From the NCBI GenBank assembly GCA_947624965.1, contig CANQMN010000002.1, forward strand, positions 1 to 64,000: 64,000 nt of DNA, written 5' to 3'. The position numbers and the translations under genes are program-made. Origin of the DNA: an uncultured Clostridia bacterium (GTDB lineage Bacteria; Bacillota; Clostridia; Christensenellales; Borkfalkiaceae). The notes under the pieces are model-generated. The model was not told the DNA's origin. It made no database searches and was given only the letters and a program-made list of their open reading frames with translations. Of this stretch, positions 27,148 to 34,875 are shown piece by piece (position 1 is the first letter of the stretch; each line of letters opens with the position of its first letter).

Positions 27148-27589
27148 GAAGATCATTTTTGTGTGTACGGGCAACACCTGCCGTTCTCCCATGGCGGAAG
27201 CGGCGATGAAGGCGGAGTTGAAACGCCGTAAGATCCGTTGGTATACGGTGCAGTCGGCGGGCCTGCAAGCGGCGGAGGGAAGCCCCATTTCGGCGTTCGC
27301 CGCGCAGGCGCTCTCGGAGGCGAAGATCCCCTGCGCCGCGGCGTTTGCTTCCCGCCGCCTTACAAGGGAAATGCTGGACGGCGCGTATGCCGTCGTCTGC
27401 ATGACGGAATCGCAGAGGAGACAGATCGGCGATCTGCCCAACGTTACGAGTTTTTACGAGATCGCGGGATCGGAGATCCCCGACCCGTACGGAAGGGGAA
27501 TAGACGTCTACCGCGCGACGCTCCGCGCGATCCGCGAATGTCTGCCCCTCGTCATCCGGAGAATTTGCCCGCCTTTCGATGCGGAATAG
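27137..27589 (+). CDS. ywlE: Protein-arginine-phosphatase-like LMW phosphatase (YwlE type)
   Basis: This 150-residue low-molecular-weight phosphatase carries the P-loop CTGNTCRSP (C10-P18) and a general acid in EIPDPYGRG. A threonine at the position held by isoleucine in tyrosine phosphatases is what gives YwlE its phospho-arginine specificity. Position between sua5 and rpiB supports the same assignment. No McsB arginine kinase lies in the window. Confidence 0.85.
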   Translation: MKHRKIIFVCTGNTCRSPMAEAAMKAELKRRKIRWYTVQSAGLQAAEGSPISAFAAQALSEAKIPCAAAFASRRLTREMLDGAYAVVCMTESQRRQIGDLPNVTSFYEIAGSEIPDPYGRGIDVYRATLRAIRECLPLVIRRICPPFDAE

Positions 27590-27605
27590 AGGAGGAAAAA
27601 ACAAA

Positions 27606-28064
27606 ATGAAAATCGCGCTTGCATGCGACCACGGCGGTCTTGCGCTCAAAAACGCCGTCGCCGCCTATCTCGGACAGCACGGATACGAAGTCGCCGATTT
27701 CGGAACGACGACGGAAAATTCCTGCGATTACCCCGATTTTGCGCTCGCCGCGGCGGAAGCCGTCGCGAACGGCGCATGCGACAGGGGAATTTTCGTCTGC
27801 ACGACGGGGATCGGCATCTCCATTGCCGCCAACAAGGTCCCCGGGATCCGTTGCGCGCTCTGCACGGACGCGACTTGCGCGCGCCTGACCCGCGAACACA
27901 ACGACGCCAACGTGCTTGCGCTCGGCGGGGGCATCGTGGGGAAAAATCTTGCGCTCGACATCGTGGAGACCTTCCTCACGACGGAGTTTTCCAAGCTCGA
28001 AAAACATCAGAGAAGGATCGATAAAATTTCCGCCATCGAGCGGAAGTATCGGAGACCCGATTAA
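27606..28064 (+). CDS. rpiB: Ribose-5-phosphate isomerase B
   Basis: This 152-residue enzyme of the non-oxidative pentose phosphate pathway shows CDHGG near the N-terminus, DYPDFA, the catalytic-cysteine loop VCTTGIGISIAANK and LTREHNDANVLALGG. The loop has CTTG where CGTG or CGSG is more usual. A GGAGG Shine-Dalgarno precedes ATG. Confidence 0.95.
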   Translation: MKIALACDHGGLALKNAVAAYLGQHGYEVADFGTTTENSCDYPDFALAAAEAVANGACDRGIFVCTTGIGISIAANKVPGIRCALCTDATCARLTREHNDANVLALGGGIVGKNLALDIVETFLTTEFSKLEKHQRRIDKISAIERKYRRPD

Positions 28065-28087
28065 GTATCACGCGGGAGGAAGGGAGA

Positions 28088-29638
28088 ATGACCAAGGCAT
28101 TGCGCGATAAGATCGTCGAATCGCTCACCTCGATTATTCCCATCGCGATCATCATCATCCTTTTGAGTCTCACGGTCGCGCCGCTCGACACGGGTGTTTT
28201 CGTGCTGTTCCTCATCGGCGTTTTTCTTCTGATCGTCGGGATGGGTTGCTTTACGCTGGGCGCGGATATGTCCATGCTCGTCATCGGCGAGAAGATCGGT
28301 TCCGCCATGACGAAGAGCCGAAAAGTATGGCTGATCGCGCTCTTATCGTTTGTCATCGGCATCATCGTTACGGTTGCCGAGCCCGATTTGCAGATCCTCG
28401 CGGGACAGGTCCCTTCGGTCGCGGAAAAAACGCCCCTCGGGAATTGGCTGCTTATTCTCACCGTCGCGGTGGGCGTCGGCGTCTTTCTGACGATCGCGAT
28501 GCTCCGCATCGTGTTCGGCATCAGGCTTTCGATCCTGCTCATCGTGTTCTATGTCGGCGCGTTTATCGCGAGCATCTTCGTTTCGCCCTCCTTCTGGGCG
28601 GTCTCCTTCGATTCGGGCGGCGTTACGACGGGACCCATGACCGTGCCCTTCATTATCTCGCTCGGCGTCGGCGTCGCGTCCCTCCGCGCTGGCAAGGGGG
28701 GACAGGACGACTCCTTCGGTCTCGTCGCTCTGTCCAGCGTGGGACCCATCATCGCCGTGCTCGTGCTGGGGATCGTGTTCAAGATCGAGGATCCCGAATA
28801 TCTTTTGGACGTCTCGGCGAGTAGCGGGCTCGTGCAAAACCAGAATACATACGGCGTTCTCATTCTCTATTTGCGCGGATTTTGGGATTACTTCAAAGAG
28901 GTCGGCATCGCCATCAGTCCCATTTTGGCGTTCTTCCTCTTCTTCCAGATCTTCACCCGCTCCTTCCATAAGCGGCAGGTGCTCCGCATCCTCATGGGAT
29001 TTGTATATACCTTCGTCGGGCTCGTTCTCTTTCTCACGGGGGCGAACGTGGGGTTCAAGCAGGTGGGAACGCAGATCGGCATGGAACTTGCAAAACTTTG
29101 GGGCGGCTGGCTCCTCATTCCCGTCGGCATGATCCTCGGGTACTTTATCGTCGCCGCGGAGCCCGCCGTGCACGTTTTGAACAAGCAGGTCGAACGCATG
29201 TCCGCGGGCGCCATCAGCGCAAAGACGATGAAGCGGGGACTCTGCATCGGCGTGTGCATCTCGCTCGGGCTCGCCATGGTGCGGATCTTAACGCATATCA
29301 GCATCATGTGGATCCTCGTTCCCGGGTATGCCATCGCGCTCATTTTGACCTTTTTCACGCCGCCGCTCTATACGGGTATCGCGTTCGACTCGGGCGGCGT
29401 CGCGAGCGGCGCGATGGTCTCCTCCTTCGTGCTTCCGCTCGCCATCGGCGCATGCTATACCATCAACGGGGGGACGGCGGCGATCATGACGGAGGCGTTC
29501 GGTTGCGTGGCGTTCGTCGCGCTCACGCCGCTCATCTCCATCCAGATCCTCGGCATTCTCTATAAATATAAGACGAAGAAGATAAAACGGCATTTCCTTA
29601 CGGTCGAGGAAAAAATTCTCACGTACGAGGTGGACTGA
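28088..29638 (+). CDS. DUF1538 membrane transporter-like protein
   Basis: This 516-residue polytopic protein is made of two DUF1538 halves. Each half has the signature FDSGGVTTGPMTVPF or its second form FDSGGVASGAMVSSFVLP, and ends AEP(A/D). About twelve membrane segments are visible. The duplication with inverted-looking halves suggests a transporter, but the substrate is unknown. It is translationally coupled to a P-II-like gene, suggesting that uptake is controlled by a nitrogen or energy signal. Confidence 0.88.
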   Translation: MTKALRDKIVESLTSIIPIAIIIILLSLTVAPLDTGVFVLFLIGVFLLIVGMGCFTLGADMSMLVIGEKIGSAMTKSRKVWLIALLSFVIGIIVTVAEPDLQILAGQVPSVAEKTPLGNWLLILTVAVGVGVFLTIAMLRIVFGIRLSILLIVFYVGAFIASIFVSPSFWAVSFDSGGVTTGPMTVPFIISLGVGVASLRAGKGGQDDSFGLVALSSVGPIIAVLVLGIVFKIEDPEYLLDVSASSGLVQNQNTYGVLILYLRGFWDYFKEVGIAISPILAFFLFFQIFTRSFHKRQVLRILMGFVYTFVGLVLFLTGANVGFKQVGTQIGMELAKLWGGWLLIPVGMILGYFIVAAEPAVHVLNKQVERMSAGAISAKTMKRGLCIGVCISLGLAMVRILTHISIMWILVPGYAIALILTFFTPPLYTGIAFDSGGVASGAMVSSFVLPLAIGACYTINGGTAAIMTEAFGCVAFVALTPLISIQILGILYKYKTKKIKRHFLTVEEKILTYEVD

Positions 29639-30462
29639 TGACGGAAAAGAAAAAAGAAAATTCCGTTGTCGGCGCGGCAAAGAGCGTCGCGGCAATGTTG
29701 AAACTGACAAAACCGGTCGCCAAGGGGGGACCGCTCCGCGCGAAACTGCTCGTGAGCATCGTCAACCGCCGCGACGAAATACAGCTCAAAGAGGTCATCG
29801 ACGACAGGTCCGTTTCGCTCTCCTATGTATTCGAGGGAACGGGGACGGCGCGTTCGTCGGTGCTCGATTATCTCGGCATCGGGGAGACGGAAAAGTCCGT
29901 CGTCCTGTCCGTCATTCCGGAGAGCGACGAGGCGGCGATCTTGAAGTCGATCCGCGAAAAGATGTCCCTGTACCTCGTGGGAAGGGGAATTTCGTTTACG
30001 ATCCCGCTCACGGGGATCTCGCAGATCGTCGCGAAGGGCATCTTGGGCGCGGCGGCGAACAAAGGCATGGAGGGAGAGATCATGAAGAGCGCAGACAGAA
30101 AATACGACCTGATCGTGGCGGCGGTCGCCCTGAATTTCGTGGACGCCGCAATGGAGGCGGCGCGGGAAGCGGGCGCCGCGGGCGGCACCATCATCCGCGC
30201 CCGCACGATGCAAAACGCCAAGGCGGAACAGTTTATCGGCATCTCGCTCGTCGAGGGGCAGGAAATTTTGCTCATCCTCACGAAGAAGGAGAATACGCTT
30301 CCCATCATGGAGGCGCTCTCGGAGAAAGTCGGCATCAAGACGGAGGCGGGCGGCGTCATCTTTTCGCTCCCCGTAGACAGGACGGCGGGCATCTCGGCGA
30401 CGGACGAGGCGGAGATGAAGCGGGAACAAAAGGCGGAGGAGCCCGCCGCAAAGAGCGAATGA
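29638..30462 (+). CDS. Tandem P-II-like regulatory protein
   Basis: This 274-residue protein has two GlnB-like segments. The second is clear: KYDLIVAAVALNFVDAAMEAAREAGAAGGTIIRARTM, then ISLVEGQEILLILTKKENTLPIMEALSEKVG. The first, from LLVSIVNRRD, is more divergent. P-II proteins sense ATP/ADP and 2-oxoglutarate and gate partner transporters; here the partner should be the DUF1538 protein, whose stop overlaps this start by one base. The C-terminus is a charged tail. Confidence 0.82.
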   Translation: MTEKKKENSVVGAAKSVAAMLKLTKPVAKGGPLRAKLLVSIVNRRDEIQLKEVIDDRSVSLSYVFEGTGTARSSVLDYLGIGETEKSVVLSVIPESDEAAILKSIREKMSLYLVGRGISFTIPLTGISQIVAKGILGAAANKGMEGEIMKSADRKYDLIVAAVALNFVDAAMEAAREAGAAGGTIIRARTMQNAKAEQFIGISLVEGQEILLILTKKENTLPIMEALSEKVGIKTEAGGVIFSLPVDRTAGISATDEAEMKREQKAEEPAAKSE

Positions 30463-31160
30463 GCAGATATCTTCTCATCGGCGGCGGACAGGGAAAGGGG
30501 CGCGAAAAGGACCCCGAACGCCTGAAAATCGACGCGTATATTGCGGAAGAGGCGAAAAAAATCGCGGGCGAACGGCGCGCCTGCGGGCTGTTTATTCCTA
30601 CCGCCAGCCACGACTGTATGCCTTACTACAACACCTTTCACAAGGTGTACACGGGCGTATTCGGGCTGAAAACCGACGTCGCGCTCACCGTCGGGCGGGA
30701 GATCGACCCCGAAAAGATGGGGGAGAAATTCGCCCGCGCCGATTTCTTGTACGTCGGCGGCGGCGATACCGTCTTTATGCTCGACCATTGGAAGAAGAGC
30801 GGACTGTTGGAATATATCCGCGCGGCGCACGAGAGCGGAAAACTCATCTGCGGGCTGTCGGCGGGCGCGATTTGCTGGTTCGGGGAAATGTATACGGATT
30901 CGCTGGTGGAAGGGGAGTACCGCATGTATCCCGGGCTGGGCTGGATCGAAGGCAAAATTTCTCCGCATTACGGCGAAAGAACGCTTGACTTTGACGAGAT
31001 CGTGCGTTATAATAGGTATCGCGCTTGGGGCTTGGAGGACGACGCCGCGCTCGAAATCGCGGACGGCGCGCCCGTTAAAAGTATTTCGGAAGGCGGAAAG
31101 GTTTGGTTTCTCGACGGCTCCGACGGCGCGACCGTCAAAAAGACGGAATTTCATCGCTGA
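30459..31160 (+). CDS. Peptidase E-like (S51) serine hydrolase
   Basis: This 233-residue class-I glutamine-amidotransferase-like hydrolase has the nucleophile elbow CGLSAGAICWF (serine near residue 133) with VGGGDTVFML before it and a later histidine in SPHYGER, as in dipeptidase E and cyanophycinase relatives. It overlaps the P-II gene by 4 bases. Confidence 0.88.
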   Translation: MSRYLLIGGGQGKGREKDPERLKIDAYIAEEAKKIAGERRACGLFIPTASHDCMPYYNTFHKVYTGVFGLKTDVALTVGREIDPEKMGEKFARADFLYVGGGDTVFMLDHWKKSGLLEYIRAAHESGKLICGLSAGAICWFGEMYTDSLVEGEYRMYPGLGWIEGKISPHYGERTLDFDEIVRYNRYRAWGLEDDAALEIADGAPVKSISEGGKVWFLDGSDGATVKKTEFHR

Positions 31161-31181
31161 CCCGAGCGGGAAAGCACAAAT

Positions 31182-31264
31182 GCGGATGTGGCGAAATTGG
31201 CAGACGCGCAGGTTTCAGGTTCCTGTGGGAGACCATGGGGGTTCGAGTCCCTTCATCCGCACCA
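31182..31264 (+). tRNA. tRNA-Leu (anticodon CAG)
   Basis: This is a class II tRNA with encoded CCA: acceptor GCGGATG pairs with CATCCGC, the anticodon loop is TTCAGGT with CAG at 34-36, and the T loop is TTCGAGT. It decodes CUG. Confidence 0.93.
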
Positions 31265-31267
31265 CAA

Positions 31268-31299
31268 ACGGGCAGGGGCGTTTTTACGCCCCTGCCCGT
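31268..31299 (+). terminator. Hairpin after tRNA-Leu(CAG)
   Basis: A perfect 14-bp stem (ACGGGCAGGGGCGT with its complement) closes a TTTT loop. No T-run follows. The same position downstream of a tRNA-Leu is occupied by a perfect hairpin in the other two loci. Confidence 0.6.
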
Positions 31300-31433
31300 A
31301 TGTTATCCAAACCCATGAAGGGGCTCGAAGGGGGAGGCGATCGCGGGAGCGATCGGTTTGCGGTCATTTTGCAAAAGCGAGGACAAACCGTCCCCGCTCT
31401 CTTTGTATCCTGCCGAATGGATTTATCATTCGA

Positions 31434-31597
31434 TATCCTTTCGTCTTCCAAATCGGCTTTCAGATCGTCGCCGAAAAGTCTGTCCACCTTCCCGAGCAAA
31501 CAAAAATCGTCATCATTGACGGCGCGGAGCTTTTCCTTCCGCATTTCGGACATCTTTCGCCGTCGCAGGCAATGTTGCAACGATCGCAAAAGTTCAT
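31434..31597 (-). pseudogene. Frameshifted zinc-ribbon/DUF2007-like remnant
   Basis: From an ATG at 31597 the frame reads MNFCDRCNIACDGERCPKCG, a double CxxC zinc ribbon. The continuation typical of the clostridial zinc-ribbon/DUF2007 family (LRAVNDDDFCLLGKVDRLFGD...L) follows in another frame, so an indel lies near 31535. The rest of the family domain is not recognisable and the region runs into the tRNA hairpin. The gap 31265-31621 holds nothing else that I can support. Confidence 0.5.
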
Positions 31598-31621
31598 AAT
31601 GCGTCTCTGCAAAATCGGAAT

Positions 31622-32035
31622 TTACAGCTCGATCGTCTCTGTCTTGAAATCGCAGTAGTATTCGGCGGAGACGCCCTTGAATTTCAGCACGCAATAATCG
31701 GGATCGGTCACGCCCTGTTTATAAAACATCTTATCGCCGAACCGCCAGATCTCGTCCTTCGTCGCTTGATCGGTGCAGACCTGCATCTCCCCGATCATGG
31801 AAACGCCCTGATACTTGAATTTTCCGCGCTTATAAAAGTAGACGCACGCCTTATCGTTTGCCGAATACTGTTTTATCTTCTTGGACGAGGTGTTCGTCGT
31901 GAAGTAGATCTCATTTCCTTCTATCTTACGAGGGGCGAGCATGGCGCGGATCACGGGATAACCTTGCTCGTTGACGGACGCAAGAAACGCCGTTTTCTGT
32001 TCGGATATAAATTGAAAAATTTGTGTTTTATCCAT
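31622..32035 (-). CDS. Pyridoxamine 5'-phosphate oxidase-like flavin protein
   Basis: This 137-residue split-barrel protein resembles general-stress PNPOx proteins: FLASVNEQGYPVIRAMLAPRKIEGNEIYFTTNTSSKKIKQY, then KACVYFYKRGKFKYQGVSMIGEM. It probably binds a flavin. The ATG at 32035 follows GGAGAAAACC. It lies 23 bp from a co-directional acetyltransferase gene. Confidence 0.88.
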   Translation of the reverse strand: MDKTQIFQFISEQKTAFLASVNEQGYPVIRAMLAPRKIEGNEIYFTTNTSSKKIKQYSANDKACVYFYKRGKFKYQGVSMIGEMQVCTDQATKDEIWRFGDKMFYKQGVTDPDYCVLKFKGVSAEYYCDFKTETIEL

Positions 32036-32058
32036 GGTTTTCTCCGTAAAATCAAAAT

Positions 32059-32628
32059 TCATCTCTTATTTTTGAAATAATCTTCCCGCAGAATGCCGCG
32101 CTCCACGATGTCGACCCGTTCGCCCGTCGTGGGACAGCGGAAGAACTTTCTGCGCGTTCCTTCATAGACGAGCCCGCACTTTTCCATAACGCGGGAGGAG
32201 CCGATATTTTCCGCCGCGTGCTCGCCGTCGATGCGGAAAAATCCGACTTCCTCGAAGCAGTAGCGCAAAACTTCGGAAAAAGCCTCCGTCATGATGCCTT
32301 TCCCCCACCATTTTTTACCCATGCAGTAGCCGATCGTGCCGCGTTCCTGAACGTCGTCCGCGCGCAGGACGGAAATGTCGCCGATGAGGACGTTTCCTTC
32401 CCGCAGAACGATTGCCCAATGATAGATTTGGGGCTCCGCGCTCTCCTTTTCCCATGTTTTGAGAAGGGCGTGCGTAAACGCAATGTCCCCGTGGGGCGTC
32501 CATGTGAGATATTTTGTAACGGCGGGATCGTTCATCCAGTGCGAAAACGCCTCTTCGGCGTCGCTTTCCTTCCACCTGCGGAGAAGCAGCCGCTTCGTTT
32601 CAAGAATTTTTGTCCCTTTGTGTTGCAT
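32059..32628 (-). CDS. GNAT-family N-acetyltransferase (RimJ/RimL-like)
   Basis: The 189-residue product shows TKRLLLRRWKESDAEEAFSHW, the acetyl-CoA site IGYCMGKKWWGKGIMTEAF and SSRVMEKCGLVYEG, the layout of ribosomal-protein or aminoglycoside-type GNATs. The ATG after GGAGGAAAATCGTT is chosen over an upstream in-frame ATG. The target is unknown. Confidence 0.9.
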   Translation of the reverse strand: MQHKGTKILETKRLLLRRWKESDAEEAFSHWMNDPAVTKYLTWTPHGDIAFTHALLKTWEKESAEPQIYHWAIVLREGNVLIGDISVLRADDVQERGTIGYCMGKKWWGKGIMTEAFSEVLRYCFEEVGFFRIDGEHAAENIGSSRVMEKCGLVYEGTRRKFFRCPTTGERVDIVERGILREDYFKNKR

Positions 32629-32847
32629 AACGATTTTCCTCCGAAATGCTGTTTCATTGATTATAGCAGATCCGCGGGATAAAATCAAGCGCGGAAGAGG
32701 GGAATGCGCATAGGCGCAGATATGCAGAGGGTAGAAAAGCGCGCCCCAAAATCGCGGTTCCCGAGACCGAAAGAGTACAACAAAACGGTCCGGACAAGGA
32801 AAATTGCCCGAACAAGTTGCGCGCGCCTCCTGTGCCCGTTGCCGAAA

Positions 32848-33090
32848 TCAATCGTCGTCGAGATTATCGAAAGAGAAGAGCGGCGAGGCGAAGAACTCCG
32901 AAAGATCGACGCGGAATCCTCGGCACAGGTTCAGGAGCGTAGAAAAATTGCACGATTTGCACTTGCCGAGAACGAGGTTGGAAAGCGTGGAAGTGGGCAC
33001 GCCGCTTTCAAAGGCAAGGCGGTAAAAGGACCAGTCTCTTTCGTTGAGGAGCTGGACGATGCGTGCGGAGAGCGCAGAGATGGGGACCAT
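32848..33090 (-). CDS. Small XRE-family HTH regulator
   Basis: The 80-residue product is a single helix-turn-helix domain: SARIVQLLNERDWSFYRLAFESGVPTSTLSNLVLG, followed by STLLNLCRGFRVDLSEFF. It has no partner domain. AAGGAG lies 14 nt before the ATG. An extended -10 (TGTTAGAAT) is seen near 33132-33140, flanked upstream by direct repeats that look like operators. Confidence 0.85.
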   Translation of the reverse strand: MVPISALSARIVQLLNERDWSFYRLAFESGVPTSTLSNLVLGKCKSCNFSTLLNLCRGFRVDLSEFFASPLFSFDNLDDD

Positions 33091-33144
33091 GGTAGAATAA
33101 CGTACTCCTTTTGTAAAAAAATCGGTAACTATTCTAACATGGCG

Positions 33145-33175
33145 AAAAATGGGAATAATCCCAAAAATGGGAATA
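33145..33175. promoter_or_regulatory. Paired direct repeats upstream of the XRE gene
   Basis: AAAAATGGGAATA occurs at 33145-33157 and again at 33163-33175, 18 bp apart, with an inverted GGGAATAATCCC across the first junction. They cover the -15 to -50 region of the predicted promoter and fit an autorepressor site. Confidence 0.5.
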
Positions 33176-33324
33176 GCGCGGAAAAGCGAAACGGACAAAG
33201 TTCTGCGCGCCGCTTGCGGGAACAAAGACCGCCGTTACAGCAGAAAAACAGACCGTTCGCCGCTTCCCCGTCGGGAGCGAGGTTCTCTGCGATAAATTGC
33301 GCCGCCGCGCCGTTCGGACCGCGT

Positions 33325-33666
33325 TTACACGCGGTTTTTATCGCCCCAGTCGCACATTCCGTCGAGGATGGGCATCAAAGACTTCCCGCGCTCGGAAAGG
33401 CTGTATTCCACCTTCGGCGGGATCTGCGGATATTCTTTGCGGACGATCAGTCCGTCCCGCTCCAACTCCTTCAACGATAAACTCAACGTCTTGTACGAGA
33501 TGCCTTTGATGTAGCGTTGCAATTCATTGTACCGCACGACGGTGAACTCCATCAGCGCGTAGAGGATGGTCATTTTGTATTTTCCGTTGATCAAAGAGAG
33601 GGTATAACTGAAACCCGTATCGCACAGACGCTCGGAGGCTATGCACCTGATTTTATCGTTTTCCAT
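33325..33666 (-). CDS. HxlR-family winged-helix regulator
   Basis: This 113-residue HxlR protein has INGKYKMTILYALMEF, YNELQRYIKGISYKTLSLSLKELERDGLIVRKEY and the wing PPKVEYSLSERG. It is divergent from an NTF2-like gene and probably controls it. It is only distantly similar to the HxlR protein at 5.5 kb. Confidence 0.92.
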   Translation of the reverse strand: MENDKIRCIASERLCDTGFSYTLSLINGKYKMTILYALMEFTVVRYNELQRYIKGISYKTLSLSLKELERDGLIVRKEYPQIPPKVEYSLSERGKSLMPILDGMCDWGDKNRV

Positions 33667-33700
33667 ATGTTTCGCCTTTACTCTACTTTCGGTTAGTATC

Positions 33701-33747
33701 GCACATAAATGTGCGTACTTGATAGAACGATCATATCATATTATAAT
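33701..33747. promoter_or_regulatory. Palindrome and promoter between HxlR and NTF2-like genes
   Basis: A perfect palindrome GCACATAAATGTGC (33701-33714) sits between the divergent starts. On the plus strand TTGATA (33719-33724) and TATAAT (33742-33747) are 17 bp apart. The palindrome is the best candidate for the HxlR operator. Confidence 0.6.
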
Positions 33748-33812
33748 GGTTATCGTCAAGGCTGTTCAAAAAATTTTCGATCGGACAGCAAAAAATCGAC
33801 AAGGAGTAAAGT

Positions 33813-34196
33813 ATGAGAGCGGAATTGAAGGAGTATCAGGCGGTTGAAGCGGCGGCAATGAACTTTGTAAAGAGCGTTGCGGAAGGCGACAGCAGGTATG
33901 CGAAGCGGCTGTTCACCGACGAGACGGTGTTGTTCGGGTATTTGGACGGCAAGCTCGAACACGGTTCCATCGAACAGTTTTACCGCAATGTGGATTCGGT
34001 CGGCGGCGGAAAGAATTTCAAGGCGCGCATCGATGTGATCGCGCTGGAAGAGACGCTCGCCGTCGTCCGCGTGCTCGAAGAGGGCTGGGGAGACCGCATC
34101 GATTTTACGGATTATCTCTTGCTGTTGAAAATGGACGGCGAATGGAAATGCGTGGCGAAAGCCTATAACCAAAATTCGGATACGATCGCAAAGTAG
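33813..34196 (+). CDS. NTF2/SnoaL-like protein
   Basis: This 127-residue product begins with a helical segment (QAVEAAAMNFVKSVAEGDSRYAKRLF) and continues as the cone-shaped NTF2-like fold (DGKLEHGSIEQFYRNVDSVGG, DFTDYLLLLKMDGEWKCVAKAYNQ), most like lumazine-binding-related proteins. AAGGAG precedes ATG. Function is unknown; the divergent HxlR suggests an inducible role. Confidence 0.82.
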   Translation: MRAELKEYQAVEAAAMNFVKSVAEGDSRYAKRLFTDETVLFGYLDGKLEHGSIEQFYRNVDSVGGGKNFKARIDVIALEETLAVVRVLEEGWGDRIDFTDYLLLLKMDGEWKCVAKAYNQNSDTIAK

Positions 34197-34261
34197 GCGC
34201 GGCGCGGGAGCGCATGAAAAGCAACGGGAAGAGGGGATCTCTTCCCGCTGCTTACTATTTT

Positions 34262-34826
34262 ACCTCACTTGCGAAGGAGCTCAACCCCCACCCAACTCTC
34301 CCCCTTGAAAAGGGGGAGGTAAATAATATACTTTACCCACTCTCGCAGGCGCATTTACTTTTTTCTCGTATTACTTTTCTTACCCTCGCGCTTTGTGAAG
34401 GGGCTCAACCTGCAATGGGCGGGATTTTGAGCCCTGCATATTTTCTTACCCTCGCGCTTTGTGAAGGGGCTCAACCCCCACCCAACCCTCCCCCTTGAAA
34501 AGGGGGAGAGGAATAATATACATTACACACTCTCGCAGGCGCATTTACTTTTTTCTCGTATTACTTTTCTTACCCTCGCACTTTGCGAAGGAGCTCAACC
34601 CCCACCCAACCCTCCCCCTTGAAAAGGGGGAGGTGAATAATATACTTTGCCCACTCTCGCAGGCGCATTTACTTTTTTCTCGTATTACTTTTCTTACCCT
34701 CGCACTTTGCGAAGGAGCTCAACTCTCACCCAACTCTCCCCCTTTGGATGGGGGGAGGTGAATAATATACTTTGCCCTCCCCCTCGCTTGCGAGGGGGAG
34801 GGGTAGGGGAGGGGGAGGGTAAAAAA
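34262..34826. repeat. Tandem GC-rich repeat block
   Basis: A unit of about 124 bp recurs. It contains TCTCGCAGGCGCATTTAC, TCGTATTACTTTTC, TTACCCTCGC, a CTTTGYGAAGGRGCTCAAC box, CACCCAAC and a CTCCCCCTTGAAAAGGGGGA hairpin followed by ATAATATAC. CTCGCAGGC cores lie at 34342, 34532 and 34656. One copy has an extra 66-bp partial unit. The block ends with CCCTCCCCCTCGCTTGCGAG and a purine-rich trailer that resembles the 8.3-8.5 kb repeats. It fills the space between two convergent genes; no coding frame is credible. Confidence 0.8.
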
Positions 34827-34839
34827 CGTCCGCAAAATA

Positions 34840-34866
34840 AATCTCGCCCGCCGTGCGGGTGAGATT
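34840..34866 (-). terminator. Terminator of metA
   Basis: On the minus strand AATCTCACCCGC and GCGGGCGAGATT (with a G-T pair) form a stem followed by TATTTT. Confidence 0.65.
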
Positions 34867-34875
34867 CGTCTTCGG

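Noticed and set aside
30985-31599. Plus-strand frame spanning tRNA-Leu(CAG)
   Set aside because: It reads through the tRNA and the hairpin and has no domain.
34262-34826. CRISPR array
   Set aside because: The unit is about 124 bp with internal variation and no unique spacers of regular length, and there are no cas genes nearby.
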